Shown: positions 19,483-32,533 of the stretch, in pieces
Layout of the letters: each line of letters opens with the position of its first letter
Position numbering within the stretch: the first letter of the stretch is position 1
NCBI GenBank assembly: GCA_941918925.1
Contig: OW799233.1
Span: 130,906,833 to 130,970,832 of the forward strand
Reading direction: 5' to 3'
From: Phyto melanocephala
Taxonomy: Eukaryota > Arthropoda > Insecta > Diptera > Rhinophoridae
Length of the DNA: 64,000 nt
Made by a program: the position numbers and the translations under genes
The notes under the pieces: model-generated
What the model was told of the DNA's origin: nothing
The model's input: only the letters and a program-made list of their open reading frames with translations
Databases searched by the model: none

Positions 19483-20300
19483 ATTGTTGAGAAAGTTTTT
19501 TATAATAAATTAAATAAATAAATTTAAATTTCCAAAATATTATATTACTTCTGAGACCTGACACATACACACAGTTTGTTTTTATAATTTTCCATAATTA
19601 TATGATTTTAGCAGCCAAATTTTAATAACTTATTTCAATATAGCTTAATATTATTTTAGGATCCCCCATATTAAACACACAGACACACAAAAATATTGGT
19701 AAAAGTATTACTAATTTTCATTCATTCTGTAAACACTAGTGAATTTTATTTTCTTTTTATTAAAAATAAATGTAAATGGTGTTGAAATGCTGAATACAAA
19801 TTTGGCAAATACACGTAACCCCTAAATACCTGCAATACAATTTGCATTTACAAAATGATGTTCTATTTGAGGCACTCATACAAATACATAAACAAATGAA
19901 ACAAAAACGAAAAAACAAACATTTAATGAATTATTAGAAGTGGTTTCAAATATCACAAAGAAAAAATTAAAACTATAAAATTTTAAATAAAATGAAAACA
20001 AGAACAAATAGCTTAAAAGGTTACAAAAACTGTTGTTAAAGTTGTATGCCTTTATGTAACCAAACAATTTGATTGTGGTCCTAATTTCTCATTGTTTGTA
20101 ACTTATACTCGAAAAGTCATTAATTAAAAGCGAAACTCAATAGTTTGTAAATTTTGTACATTTGTCTGTGGGAGTAAAATATTTGTTTCATACTTATATA
20201 AGCATAAATAAAACAATAGAAAAAACTTCATGCTCTTTCATGTTGTGAATACAAATTAAAAATGTTCTGTCGAATTGTGCACCGCTGAGTGGTGAGTGCA
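19483..20300. other. AT-rich, no gene recognised
   Basis: No supported feature was found between the Tc1 remnant and the LINE tail. Confidence 0.5.
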
Positions 20301-20439
20301 AATTCATATTAATTCAGCATTACGTATGTAATGTCGAGAAATGCTCATCTAAAGCCTAACAAGTTGTATGAATATTATTGTTCCGTATATCATTTGCGGA
20401 TGACTTAACAACATGATGATGAGGTTCGAAAGAGAATAG

Positions 20440-20951
20440 CCTTCTTAGACAATGTTTTGACAGGGCTGGTAATTTGGAGACTGTCCAACATTCAAGGTAT
20501 CTTTCCCCCGTGGATTTGTTGACACTTAGGAGAGCTGGTCTCCTCTTCGAGAGTGCACACCTCCTATTTTATCATAGGCCGATTCATTCCCTTAATATAG
20601 TTGATACAGTGTATAACACTGCTCAATAATTTTACTTTTTCTCACTCTTTTGTAAATATGTATAATTTCCCTCTATCTTAGTTTTAATTTTTAGTATTAA
20701 GTTAGTGATAAGTTATTAATATCAGAAAAAGACTTCCTTTTTAATCCCTTTTTTTGGAAAATTTAGAAATAGAATAGATATATAATTAATTGATGTAGCT
20801 GCGCTACAAGTTTTGCAATAAAAATGAATGTCTTTGGAAAATACTTAGTATGTAAAGAATAACGTAAATTAATGCCTTAGTTTTTAGATAGAATTAATTC
20901 AATGTACAATTAATGAATGGGACAAATAAAACTTGAACTTGAACTTGAACA
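20440..20951 (+). mobile_element. LINE 3' end with (ACTTGA)n tail
   Basis: A C-terminal frame ends at about 20629. It includes SPVDLLTLRRAGLLFESAHL, which looks like the tail of a mobile-element protein, but I cannot name the clade. It is followed by about 300 bp of AT-rich 3' sequence and three ACTTGA repeats at 20931-20951. A short repeated tail of this kind is usual for non-LTR elements. Confidence 0.5.
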
Positions 20952-21027
20952 TGATGATGATTAAAAACATTCTCAAGTACAAACTATTACGTCCAATTAA
21001 ATTAAGTTTTACCAAAATTATCAATAA

Positions 21028-21125
21028 ATAATTTTAAAAACCAGTAAGAGTGCCATATTTAGCTGTGCTGAATCTTATATACCCTTCACAAAGTGTACTC
21101 ATGCAATAACAATTGTTTGAAAAAT
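21028..21125 (+). repeat. Element M end, partial copy
   Basis: Contains AGAGTGCCATATTTAGCTG, then CTGAATCTTATATACCCTTC and CATGCAATAACA. This is a diverged version of the end at 21204. Confidence 0.6.
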
Positions 21126-21354
21126 TATAAATTGAGTTTACATATGTGTATGTTTCAACCAAAAAAAAAAAATAAAAAAACATAAAAATAAAAACAAAAA
21201 AAAACAAGTAAAAGCGCTATATTCGGCCGTGCCGAATCTTATATACCCTTCACAACGTTTAGTCATGCAATAACAGTAAATTAACGTATGTATGTTAAAA
21301 AACAAAAAAAAAAAAAATAAAAAAAAAATTTTAAAAAAAATTATTATATACATA

Positions 21355-22433
21355 TCTATATATATAAAAATCAATGTGTGTTTGTATGTTTGTATGTTTG
21401 TTTGTGCTTTATAGACGGCTAAACGGCTGGACCGATTTCCTTGAAATTTTCACAGAATCTTTCTGTATGTCTGGAAGGAACTATAGGCTATACTTTCGTT
21501 TGAAATTGTAAGTGGGCGGGGTGCCACGCCCTATTAAAAAATAAGTATTAAATATTATATATCACGAAAGTTAATGCAGGTAGAGTCTTCAAATTAAGTA
21601 CGGTAAGCTTTGACATCCACACGAACATTTGGGTAAAAAATGGGCGGACTTGGAATAGTAGGCGTGGCCACATGAATTGAATACTAAAATTCGTATATTT
21701 GGAAAACGAAATCGATTAGAGTAGTAAAATTTCGCAAGAGCAACTTTGACATCCAAATAAACATTTCTGGAAAAAATGGGTACATTGGCAATAGTGGGCG
21801 TGGCACCTGCCATATGAATTAAATACTAAAATTTGTATATCTGGAAAACGATATCGATTAGAGTACTAAAATTTTGCAAGAGGAACTTTGACATCCAAAT
21901 AAACATTTCTGGAAAAAATGGGTACATTGGCAAAAGTGGGCGTGGCACCTGCCATATGAATTAAATACTAAAATTTGTATATCTGGAAAACGATATCGAT
22001 TAGAGTACCAATATTCTACAAGAGCAACTTTGACACCCAAATGAACATTTTTGGAAAAAAAGGGTACATTAGATATAGTGGGCGTGGCACCTGCCATATG
22101 AATTAAATACTAAAATTTTTATATCTGGAAAACGATATCGATTAGAGTACTAAAATTTTGCAAAAGCAATTTTGACATCCAAATAAACATTTTTGGAAAA
22201 AATGGGTGCATTATCAGTAGTGGGCGTGGCACCCACCATATGAATTAAATACTAAAATTCGTATATCTGGAAAACGATATCGATTAGAGTACTAAAATTT
22301 TGCAAGGGCAACTTTGACATCCAAATAAACATTTTTGGAAAAAATGGGTACATTACCAATAGTGGGCGTGGCACCTGCCATATGAATTAAATACTAAAAT
22401 TTGGGGTGGCGAAGCACACCGGGTACTAGCTAG
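21355..22433 (+). mobile_element. Helitron-like family A, copy 3, complete
   Basis: It begins TCTATATATATAAAAATCAA after A and ends GGGTACTAGCTAG before T. A short stem GGTG...CACC with loop GCGAAGCA sits just before the 3' end. No terminal inverted repeats or target duplication are visible. The interior is a tandem array (see 21600-22390). At 1079 bp there is no Rep/helicase coding, so it would depend on an autonomous partner. Confidence 0.75.
21600..22390 (+). repeat. Tandem array with exact 142-bp period
   Basis: The anchor GTGGGCGTGGCAC recurs at 21794, 21936, 22078, 22220 and 22362, exactly 142 bp apart each time. A diverged unit precedes it at 21658 (136 bp). Each unit has GACATCCAAATAAACATTT, CATATGAATTAAATACTAAA and GGAAAACGATATCGATTAGA. 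Open frames through it on either strand are repeat artefacts. Confidence 0.9.
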
Positions 22434-23084
22434 TATAATATATATAAAACAAAAAAAAATAAAAAAAAATTAAAAAAATTAAAAAAAATAATAATATAAA
22501 TATATATAATATATTAAATAAAAAATAAAAAAAAAATTAAAAAAAAAATTTTTTTAAAATTAAAAAAAAAATTTTTTTGGCTCAGCTGGGATTCGATGCC
22601 ACGTTTTCCCTAACCAGTATACACGTTTGTATGTATGTATGTTGTTGTTGTAATGTTGTTTTTGTGAAAAGAAAATCGAGATGGTCGTGGGTTTTTGCCC
22701 ATATCTCAGTTGTTTATGTACCGATGTTTCTGATTTTCAATACCGATCTACTCCCGAATATTTCTGATATTTTAATACCTTACCCGGGTCCAACCTATGT
22801 CGGGAGGCTTCAAAAAGTTGATTTCAACATACACACGGACAGACGGTCAGACGGACAGACTGACAGACTGTTAGGGCTTAATCCACTTCCCTATTCATAA
22901 GCTTTCAGAAAATATATACTTTATGGGGTCGGAAATGAAAATTGTAGAAATTTCACACGGAATGACAAACCTATATATACCCTTTTTCACTGTGTGAAGG
23001 GTATAAAAAAAAAAAAAAATTAAAAAAAAATTAAAAGAATATCAATAAAAATATAAATAATATATAAAATAAAAAAAAATTTTT

Positions 23085-23475
23085 TGACTCAGCTGGAATT
23101 CGATGCCACTTTCACTTTAACCAGTATACCAAGTTTGTATGTATGTGTTGTTGTGAAAAAACAACGATGTGGTCGTGGGTTTTTGCTCATATCTCAGTTG
23201 TTTATGTACCAATGTTTCTGATTTTCAATAACGATCTGGTCCAGATTATTTCTAATATTTTAATATCTCACGCGGGTCCAGGCGATATCAGGGGGCTTCA
23301 AAAAGTTGATTTCAACATACACACGGATAGACGGTCAGACCTTAATCGACTCTCCTATTCATAAGCTTTCAGAAAGTATATACTTTATGTGGTCGGAAAT
23401 GAAAATTGTAGAAATTTTACACGGAATGACAAACCTATATACATACATATACCCTTTTTCTCTTTCGGTATAAAA
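23085..23475 (+). mobile_element. Element M right half, second tandem copy
   Basis: Repeats the right half of the preceding element from GACTCAGCTGGAATTCGATG through GGTCGGAAATGAAAATTGTA to TATACCC. It is offset by about 510 bp and diverged, and the GACAGACGG run is shortened. Confidence 0.7.
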
Positions 23476-23559
23476 AAATAAACCTGCCAAATAAGAAAGT
23501 TTATAAAACAAAATGTGAAAGAGTGTATAAATGATGCCGCTAATTATATAACATTAATA

Positions 23560-24033
23560 AATGAATACCCCAGCCGAGTTTATCTATAGGCGTCAGCAAA
23601 TGGCCTTAATTGAAACCCAAAGAAAACAGTGGCTTTGATCATTGATAAATCAAGATTTACACCAATTCCTAAACACTTTTTAAAATAAATAGTGAAATTA
23701 TTAACTATGTTAAAACTGTACAAAATCTTGGTGTAATTTTTAATAAATAGTTCGATTGGAAAGATCACATAAGAGCAAACTGTGGTAAGGTATTTGCCAA
23801 CACAAATGTATGGATGCGAACTTTATTTTATTAGTTGTGGTGCTGTGAGCAAACGTAGTCTTAATGTAACTTATAACAATGTTGCCAGCTATATGTTTGT
23901 GGCCAGAAGAAATTGCAGCATTTCACGGTATGCAAAGCAAATTAATACTATGATGTTTGAAAATTTATTGAAATTTCGTACGCTTCTATTGCTACATAAA
24001 ATAATATATACGAAACAGCCTGTTTACTTGTAA
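23560..24033 (+). pseudogene. LINE reverse transcriptase, C-terminal remnant
   Basis: In shifting frames it reads PKKTVALIIDKSRF (the fingers/palm segment after the YADD motif in CR1/jockey-type enzymes), then GKITEEQ-like sequence (the family has W-x-DHI). The open frame 23782-24033 has SLNVTYNNVASYMFVARR and LLKFRTLLLLHKIIYTKQP, the conserved thumb/C-terminal region. Several stops show it is dead. It is unrelated in sequence to the LINE at 9961-14216. Confidence 0.6.
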
Positions 24034-24090
24034 CAACACATATTTCTTTTATGGATCAAACAGAGGTAACAGGATTAATAACATCTTCTA

Positions 24091-25036
<946 letters not shown>

Positions 25037-25039
25037 TTA

Positions 25040-25585
25040 AATATAAAAAGGCAATTTCTGAGAAGCATTTCTTCAAAAATTGTATACGTCTTTGGAAACA
25101 ACTATCCCATCAAATTTAAAATATAAGCAATGCAAGATTATGTAAATTTGCAATATTTATTACAAATGCTTAATTTTCTTATGCCACTGAATAATGCCTT
25201 CAACAAAAAATTTATACAATTTCGGTAGATGAATATTTCTCTAAAAATGTTTTTTAAAAATAAATCGATACAACTAATTGCAAAATTTATCATACAATGA
25301 ATAAAATTGAAAAATGTTGCCGTTGTGGACATTGTGAGGCCATGACTGAATTCCGCTGCACAAAACGTAATGTAAATTTACATCCAAAAGACTGTTTTGT
25401 ACAATTTTCTGATGGTGTTCTAAAAATTATTAAAAAATAAAAATTCTCAATAATAAGACAATAATTTTAAGCATTAGCAGAAATACAAAAAAAATTTGTT
25501 TTCGATATCTCGAACGAAACTTTTTTTTTTGCTTGAAACTTATTATTTGAAGTGGGTATTTAAATTTCCATGCCGTTGTTTTTTT
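25040..25585. other. AT-rich, no gene recognised
   Basis: No supported feature was found. Confidence 0.45.
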
Positions 25586-26364
25586 TACCCTTCACACAAA
25601 AGTGAAAAAGGGTATATGTTTGTATATAGGTTTGTCGTTCCGTGTGATATATATTTTCTGAAAGGTTATGAAGAGGGGAGTCGATTAAGCTCTATCAGTC
25701 TGTCCGTCTGTCCGGGTGTATGTTGAAACCAGTTTTTTGAAGCCCCCGAAATCGCGTGGACCCGCATGAAGTATTGAAATATTGAAAATATTTGGGAGCA
25801 GCTCCAAACCAAGACCACGTCGTTTTTTTCACAACTACAACAACATGCAACACATACATAGTACATACAAACGTGGTATACCAGCTGAGCCAAAAAAATT
25901 TTTTTTTTTCTAATATTTTTTTTAATTTATTTTGGTTTTTTTTTTTTTTTTTTTTTTTTATATATTGTATGTATATTTTTTTTTAATTTTTTTTTTATTT
26001 TTTTATATATATTTTTATTATTATATTATTTTAATTTTTTTATATATTTTTTTTTTGTTTAAACATACATACTTACTGCCGTATTCATAAAAAATATTTT
26101 AGGTTTATTGAAAGCTTATTTGAGAAATTTCAATTCAACATCTGTCAAATAAGCTTTTAATAAACCTAAAATATTTTTTATGAATACGGCCCTTAATTTA
26201 TAATTTTACAATGGAATATTTTTATATATTTATGTTCTTTATATCTATGTGCGTAATTCATATGAGATGAAAGGTGATCAAAACAATTGTAAATAATTGC
26301 ATGACTACACCTGGTTAAGGGTATATAAGATTCGGCACGGCCGAATATAGCACTCTTACTCGTT
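25586..26364 (-). mobile_element. Element M, inverted copy with nested MITE
   Basis: Reverse-oriented relative to 21204-23004. It opens TACCCTTCACACAAAAGTG, has a GACAGACGG-type run, CAGCTGAGCC and a long T-rich middle. It ends CCGAATATAGCACTCTTACT, the inverse of the M start. The MITE 26078-26190 is inserted in the middle. Confidence 0.65.
26078..26190. mobile_element. Hairpin MITE, copy 1
   Basis: Left arm begins GCCGTATTCATAAAAAATAT and right arm ends ATATTTTTTATGAATACGGC. The arms match over about 45 bp with few mismatches, around a 20-bp loop. A diverged relative is at 39189-39310. Confidence 0.8.
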
Positions 26365-26372
26365 AACATATG

Positions 26373-27955
26373 AGAGGAAGAGCTAAGGTAAATACTTTTT
26401 CCATAATAAGAGTGTATATAGGTCTATACAGGTGCAATAGAATTTATGGTATTTTCCTTCCCCCTTTTTTACAGAAACATTTCGTTTACAAATTTTTGAC
26501 ATTACATATGTTCTTATTTTTCACCTATTAACTTTTTCCCTTAAATATAATATTTAAAAATCGCGTTAAACTGTTTTATGTGATTTAATTCCTGGTCTGT
26601 CCTCTTGTCAAACCAGATTTTCAATATGTCTTCTTTTTGGGGTATTCCTCTACCCATTTGGTAGTAATGGTTTAAATAAAATAGTATTTGTCTTTGGGTT
26701 AAAATTCGACCAACATCCTTAGTAATAATTTTTTTGAATTTCATTAGTTTTTTATTATGTAATTAAGGTTCTTTAGTTTTTTAATACTGTCTTTGAAGTT
26801 CATATAATTTGTTGGAGCTTATTTTAGATTATTATTATTTTGTTTATAATTGAAGTAAAAAAATTTTAATTGTTATTGATTAAAACTGGATTAATCTTTC
26901 AGTGTACTTCTTACTTTATCTTAATTATTTTTTTAAATCACGGCATCATATTAACATAGAGACTGGAACTTGTTTGAAAAGCAAGTGCATGAATTGAACA
27001 CAGCCTCAATAAAACCACCAACCATCACAGTTTGCACTGTTTTAATAACTTACTTGTCAGGCTGTTTTATTTCGAAACTTGATTAAAAACTATTAGTCAG
27101 CATAATTTTTAAATTGTTCTATTTTCAATTTGAGATGCCCACCCTTATTTTTTTAATTGTGTCAAACAATATTAAGCCGTATCAACTTGTTCATATCTGC
27201 ACTAAATTTATAACTGATACCTTGTCAGGTTACTAATTTTTTGCCTTTCAGTGCAAATTATTCACTCATTTACATCACCTTTATTTTAGTTATGAAACAC
27301 TTGTAATGGCGACAAATTAACAAAATGATGATATTTAAAATTTTTTAGGTTTTAGTTAAGTTTTGTCTTTCCTTTTTTTCTAATTTTTTTAATATATTTA
27401 TATACATATTTTTTGATTTAATTTTATACAATAATAATTTGAAACTTAATATAAATACTATTATATGAAAAAAAATTTTTTTTAGTCAATTGAAATGTGC
27501 TTTAATATGTTTGTTTCTCAAAATTGAAATTGAAAAAAAAAATTAAGCCACTATCATAAGTAAGACCACATATTTATTAAAATACAACTGATTCGGTGTT
27601 TTCCTAAAACCTTCAAATAAAAATTGAATTGTTTAGCTTCCCGGCAACTGAGGGGGACTGAGGGATAGACTACAACCCCCAATGTAAAAGACGAAAATTA
27701 TATGCATAAGACGCGGAAAATAATAAATTAAAATGACGTATAACATTAAACATTAAATCTGGGCTACATTTGGATGTGATCATTTTATCTATGTACATGA
27801 TGGTGAAGGGTATAATCAGATTTAGAATGATTAAATATAACGCGACATTTTCTGCGTAGTTATCGGCACGAAAGGTTGCCATATTATGTAATTATTCAAG
27901 TTATTATATATGTATCTATGCGACAAATTTTAAACAAGTCCATTTAGTAATCTTT
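26373..27955. other. AT-rich, no gene recognised
   Basis: No ORF above background or repeat shared in the window was recognised. The open frame at 26541-26744 has no family resemblance. Confidence 0.45.
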
Positions 27956-27994
27956 CTCGTTAGTAAGTAAAAATATTTAAACATTTAAATTTGA

Positions 27995-28310
27995 TTGTTT
28001 AAAAACTTGACATTAATATGCAAACGTTGCAGCAATTAGAACAGCATGACTCATAATAACAGCATGACCTCTAATAAATACATTGCTAAATACAATGTAC
28101 AATAAATTATAATATCGAATTTAGAAAACCCTTTTGAAGAAAGATATGCGAGCAGTTTAGCCATAGTTAGATTTTGTTGGATTTCTCTGTAGGCTTAAAA
28201 ACTTCACATTAATATGTTAACATTCTACCAAGAAAACAGCATGACCTATAATGACAGTTAATAATACATTCGAATGCCAAATAAATTGGAGCAGTTAATA
28301 CACATTGCAC
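27995..28310 (+). repeat. Diverged direct repeat
   Basis: AAAACTTGACATTAATATG followed by AACAGCATGACC-like sequence (near 28000-28070) recurs as AAAACTTCACATTAATATG and AACAGCATGACC (near 28197-28245). The offset is about 195 bp. A third weak match starts near 28470. Origin unknown. Confidence 0.5.
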
Positions 28311-28689
28311 CTAACATTATTACTTAGTCAATTTAAACTACCTAGACACATTCACTCAACAAATTCTTGACTGTTTTTGTTGGCTTATCCGTACTCTTCT
28401 AGATTATTTTTATTTTTCTTTTACTTATATATTGACACAGACCGACCTACAAAAACTTTTCCACCTCAACACACAAAAGTTCACATTGGTATGTTTACCT
28501 TCGATGTCTAAAAAGCGTTCTTTATCTTAATTTATTTAAATAATTTTTCAAACCTTCTACTTCGTTAGAAAATCTATTTGCTACAACATCCTTCCAATGT
28601 ACAACATGGCGCCTACACTGTTTAAATATGTAAATTAATTTAAAATTATAAGTTAAAATAATCAAAATAATATATTAAATATTAATAAA

Positions 28690-28830
28690 AATTCAAGCAT
28701 CTTACGATGACAGTTTTGTATTATGTACTCTAATTCATGGTGGCGTATGATTATTATTATTCAATATAAATGTATGCTTATATTACTTATACGTGTAGTA
28801 TATTTAATTGCTGTTGATATAACCCAGCAA
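28690..28830 (+). repeat. Dispersed repeat shared with 34738-34860
   Basis: AGTTTTGTAT, GCGTATGATTATTA, TATTACTTATACGTG and AATTGCTGTTGATA occur in the same order and spacing in both places. Unknown family. Confidence 0.6.
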
Positions 28831-28899
28831 GAAAAAATGGAAGCAGTTCAAAATGAATTACTTTTGCAAGACTTTAATACTTTATTAAAATTTAATAAT

Positions 28900-29108
28900 T
28901 TTAGTAATTCCCCAAATGTGAAATATCTTAACATTAACATTTAACATTTTTTTGCATAATTCCGTGAATTCTCCTGATTATTGTAGCTATCCAGGTTGTT
29001 GTCTATCTGTGTACCAAATTTCATTTAGTTCCGTTAGCCGTTTTTGAGTAATTGAATAAAAAAACATCTTAACATATAAACGATCACATTTATTATATTA
29101 GTAGGATA
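28900..29108 (+). mobile_element. LINE-type 3' end, RTE-like
   Basis: TACCAAATTTCATTTAGTTC, then CCGTTTTTGAGTAATTGA and the end TTATATTAGTAGGAT match the general form of RTE-type 3' ends common in insects. Only the tail is present. Confidence 0.45.
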
Positions 29109-30074
29109 AATGAATTAAAACTAAATTGTATTGCTTTATTTTTTCCTAAAAATAAGAGCCATTGTTGTTACTCTGTTAAGCACATGTGAGTCTCTTTAAA
29201 TATTACAACGAATTCTATTTCGTGACTGATATTGCGGCTCATTTTAGATCAGTATTCTTCAAAAGGAGAGGTAGATATAAAGTATGTCTATTATAGTGAG
29301 TTTAGTGTTGTATGCACTCTGAAAAATTTCGTGATCAAGACGTATACGTAAAAGTAGATAAGTACTATATGCAAAAATAATAATGTAACTACAAATAAAT
29401 AAAAATTATAGTAAAAAAAAATTTCCATTTCATGAAAAAAGTTTCAAGGTGTAATTAAAATTAAAAAAATGACATGAAACAACTCAACTGAAATTATAGC
29501 CACGTGTTCAGTTTTTATTCTATCATAAAACCAGCATCGACGACCTGCTTTTTTCAAAGCTAGCACACAACTGAAAGAAATTATAGTCTCTCACACTTTT
29601 TATTGTGAGTTTTCTTACCTTCCGTGCTGTGTATGACAACATGATTGAAACTGCTCGGCCCTAAGGGGCATACACCAACAATTTTTGTTCTAGTTACAAA
29701 TTTGTATAGAAAATTACGTTACGTAGGATTTCTGTTTGGTCATTTATTTACTTTTACTTTATAAGCATCATAATGACCAGCAATTTATTATTTTTCTTTT
29801 TCTAATAGCTTTTTCATAATGAAAAATTTTATATTCATACGCGCTTGTGAGTATGACATAGTGAAATGTTTGAACTCTTATCACTTAGAAAATATTTTAC
29901 TATTTTAAAAACTGGTAAATTAATGAGTAGAAAATTTTTTTCAAATGGTACAAATGGTATCTTATTAAGATCAGATAAATAGAGAATAAAAGTCTTCCTA
30001 TTTAAAAATAAATTTATCTTTAAATTAATGAATTAATTTTTTTATCTCACAGTTTTATGTAAAATAAATTTATA
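29109..30074. other. AT-rich, no gene recognised
   Basis: No supported feature was found. Confidence 0.45.
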
Positions 30075-30076
30075 TA

Positions 30077-31970
30077 CAGTCAAAGCCCGGTATAGTGAAT
30101 ACTCGACTTAACGAAAACGCGATATAACGTATGATCAAAAATTTTACATTGACTACCTTATATTACGAACATATCAAAAAACTTATACCCGGTATAACGA
30201 ATGCAGGGCAAAAACTCAAACAAAAAGTAAACGCTAAAAATAAAACAAATAAAAAATGTGTGTAAATATTTACATGTTATTAAAAAACAATAGAAAAGAG
30301 AACCTAAAACGGTAAAATACCGTTTGTTTTTCAATAAATACTCATTTGATATTTGCGTATGCGCTGATGCCAAAAGCATTTTAGCACATTTTTTATCAGG
30401 TTGTTAAGAGTTTCAGCGTAAAATAAGAATGGGAAACAGAAAAAGAATTTATTTAAGTGAACAAATGAAAATTTTGGGTGACTGTAAAAAGACCTTAGTG
30501 CAATTTCACAGGAATATGGGATTCCAAAATCTTCAATGTGCACATTAAAGAAAATGAAAGACAAAATTGTGTGAAATCTAGAAGCTACCAAATATGGATA
30601 AAAGAACCGTCGATCGCTTAAAAAATGTGAGTGCCCAAATATGGAAGCAAAGCTGTTCGATTGGTTTCTGAATCAAAGGAAGAAGTTTATACCAGTAATT
30701 GGAATAGCACTGAAAGCAAAAGCCATTGAAATACAAAACAAATTTTGTAAAGGTGGGTTAAACACAGGTGATGGTTGGTTAGCTAGATTCAAAAAAAGTT
30801 ACGGCATTAGACTTCTTAAGGAATCCGATGAAAACTTATCATCAAGAGAGGATTTAGAAGAACCATTTAAACAAGAATTGCAAAATGCTTTAAGAAAGAA
30901 CCATTTTACTCATGGTGTACTTTTCAATGGTGATGAAACGGGACTTTATTGAAAAATGATTCCTAACAAAGCATTAGAACATGCTGGGGAAATTACAGCT
31001 CCAGGAAGGAAAATTAAAAAAAAAAGAGTTACCTTACTACTCTGTGCAAATGCTTCGGCACAAAAAAAAGATAAGACATTGGAAAGGCTCGCTCATTTCG
31101 AAACAAAGTTTTAAACTTTTTTAGAATCCAATAATCTGCAATGAAGGCTCTGTTAATTCTTGATAACGCTCCAAGTCACCCTCCTCCAGAAAAGCTTGTT
31201 AAATTGACAAACGATTGAAAAATATGGACAATTTATATGCCTCCAAACGTGACACTTCTTATCCAACCAATGGATCAAAATGCTATTCGTTTAGTAAAAT
31301 TACAATTTAGGAATAGTCTTCTAGCCAAAATGGTGTCATCTGAAGCAGAAAATTGTGTTTTTTTAAACCTTTTACTCTTTATGATGCAACATCCATGATT
31401 GCTTTAGCTTGGCATAATTTAAAGCAAGATACATTAGCAAAGTGCTGAAATAAATAAAATATTGTATTCCGGTAATTTGGAGTTTGACGAGGAAGATGAG
31501 ATCCCACTGCCACAGAATATGCAACAAGTAGAATTTGAGTACATGAGACGCGGAATAAGACTCTTGAGTTCAGTTTTTCCAAACGCAAGCTATTTTTAAA
31601 CACTTTTTTAAAATTTTTATCTTTTTAACCTTTTTATGCTTTTTAACTAAGATATTTTTCATTATGGACGATTTAATAAACTGAATTTAAACTGGGGCAT
31701 ATATGTACAAATATATATTCTCAACTTATTTCTGTATATCTTATGTTAATTTTAAAAAATAAGGAGTACAAAATAAAGTAAACACGTACAAAACTTATTA
31801 ATTTTTTTAGTTTTGAAAATTTGATATTGCAAAAATAAATATTAATTAACATAATTTGATCTTTTTATGTTAACCTAATAAAATTACTATAAATCTTTTC
31901 GATATAACGAATTATTCGATATAACAAAAGGGCCTGACAATATATCATTCGTTAAACCGAGCTTCGACTG
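30077..31970 (+). mobile_element. pogo-like DNA transposon, 1.9 kb, inactive
   Basis: The ends are CAGTCAAAGCCCGGTATAGT at left and, as reverse complement of the right end, CAGTCGAAGCTCGGTTTAAC. Both are preceded by TA, the duplicated target dinucleotide. Related GGTATAACGAATG and CGATATAACGAATT motifs occur inside both ends. The length and organisation fit a complete pogo/Tigger-type element with one transposase gene, but that gene carries stops and frameshifts. Confidence 0.85.
30428..31375 (+). pseudogene. pogo/Tigger-type transposase, broken
   Basis: The start at 30428 gives a basic psq-type helix-turn-helix (RKRIYLSEQMKILGDCKK, then after a shift SQEYGIPKSSMCTLKKMKD). The frame 30641-30952 holds the CENP-B-like second DNA-binding domain (GDGWLARFKKSYGIR) and the first catalytic block FNGDETGLY, ending at a TGA. 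The DDE domain continues with LLILDNAPSHP (about 31153-31185) and, 36 residues after that Asp, the third Asp in IQPMDQ (about 31260-31278). At least two in-frame stops and one frameshift interrupt it. All three catalytic aspartates are still readable. Confidence 0.8.
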
Positions 31971-31972
31971 TA

Positions 31973-32388
31973 TTTATATACAATTTATACAAGTTATTTT
32001 TTTTTTCTTCTTTTATAAATAGTTGGCTTTTACATAAAGTTCAGTAAATAGTTTTATGTTTTTGCTTCCATTTAATTTTTTGTTTTACAAATAAAACCGC
32101 AGTTGGAAAAGTTTTTTTAACAAATAATAGAAAAACACGAAAAGCTAAAATTAAACCGCAAACCTTTTGAAACATGCTTCACAAATAAATATACAAATAA
32201 ATGTTTAGAATTTTTTTTATTTAGATTAAGGGAGCAGCTTAGCTTAGTGAAGCATCTGAAGAAGACAAAAGCTTAGATGATGATAATATTTTCACTATCA
32301 TCTAAGTGGCGAAATTGTTGCAAACAAAACTGCCAAAATAATGTGAAGCTCGAAACCAAAAATATGGAATTTAATTTTAAAGAAAATA
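31973..32388. other. No gene recognised
   Basis: AT-rich. A short hairpin (CTTAGATGAT arms near 32270 and 32295) is the only structure seen. Confidence 0.4.
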
Positions 32389-32533
32389 TCTGTGGCTTTC
32401 ATGGGCAACCGCGTATGTTCATTTCGTACGATTTTGTGGTAATAATGCCATTTTGATTGGTGTTAAACGACCTTTACTTGGTTCTAAAAATTTCTGAAAA
32501 AAGATGGACCCACTCCGATTATTTTTATGGCAT

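Larger units (their letters stand above)
21204..23004 (+). mobile_element. Non-coding element M, with nested Helitron-like copy
   Basis: It starts ACAAGTAAAAGCGCTATATT, then CGGCCGTGCCGAATCTTATA, TACCCTTCAC and CATGCAATAACA. A long A-rich middle is interrupted by the Helitron-like insertion 21355-22433. The right part has GGCTCAGCTGG, TTTTTGCCCATATCTCAGTT, a run of GACAGACGG-type repeats, GGTCGGAAATGAAAATTGTA and a final TGTGAAGGGTAT that inverts the TACCCTTCAC of the left end. No protein is encoded: the open frames at 22577 and 23143 are by-products. The superfamily is unknown to me. Other copies are at 23085, 25586, 39935 and 63809. Confidence 0.65.

Noticed and set aside
21589..22097. Repeated minus-strand frames beginning MAGATPTI
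   Set aside because: They arise once per 142-bp unit of the non-coding tandem array.
21600..22390. CRISPR-like regular spacing
   Set aside because: Whole 142-bp units are similar, not short repeats with unique spacers, and the sequence is a fly Helitron-like element.
22577..22900. 107-codon frame with a Cys-rich start
   Set aside because: Falls across the non-coding element M, including its GACAGACGG repeats; the same frame is broken in the neighbouring copy.
32268..32305. 10-bp-stem hairpin
   Set aside because: Short, AT-rich and isolated; expected by chance in 64 kb of such DNA.
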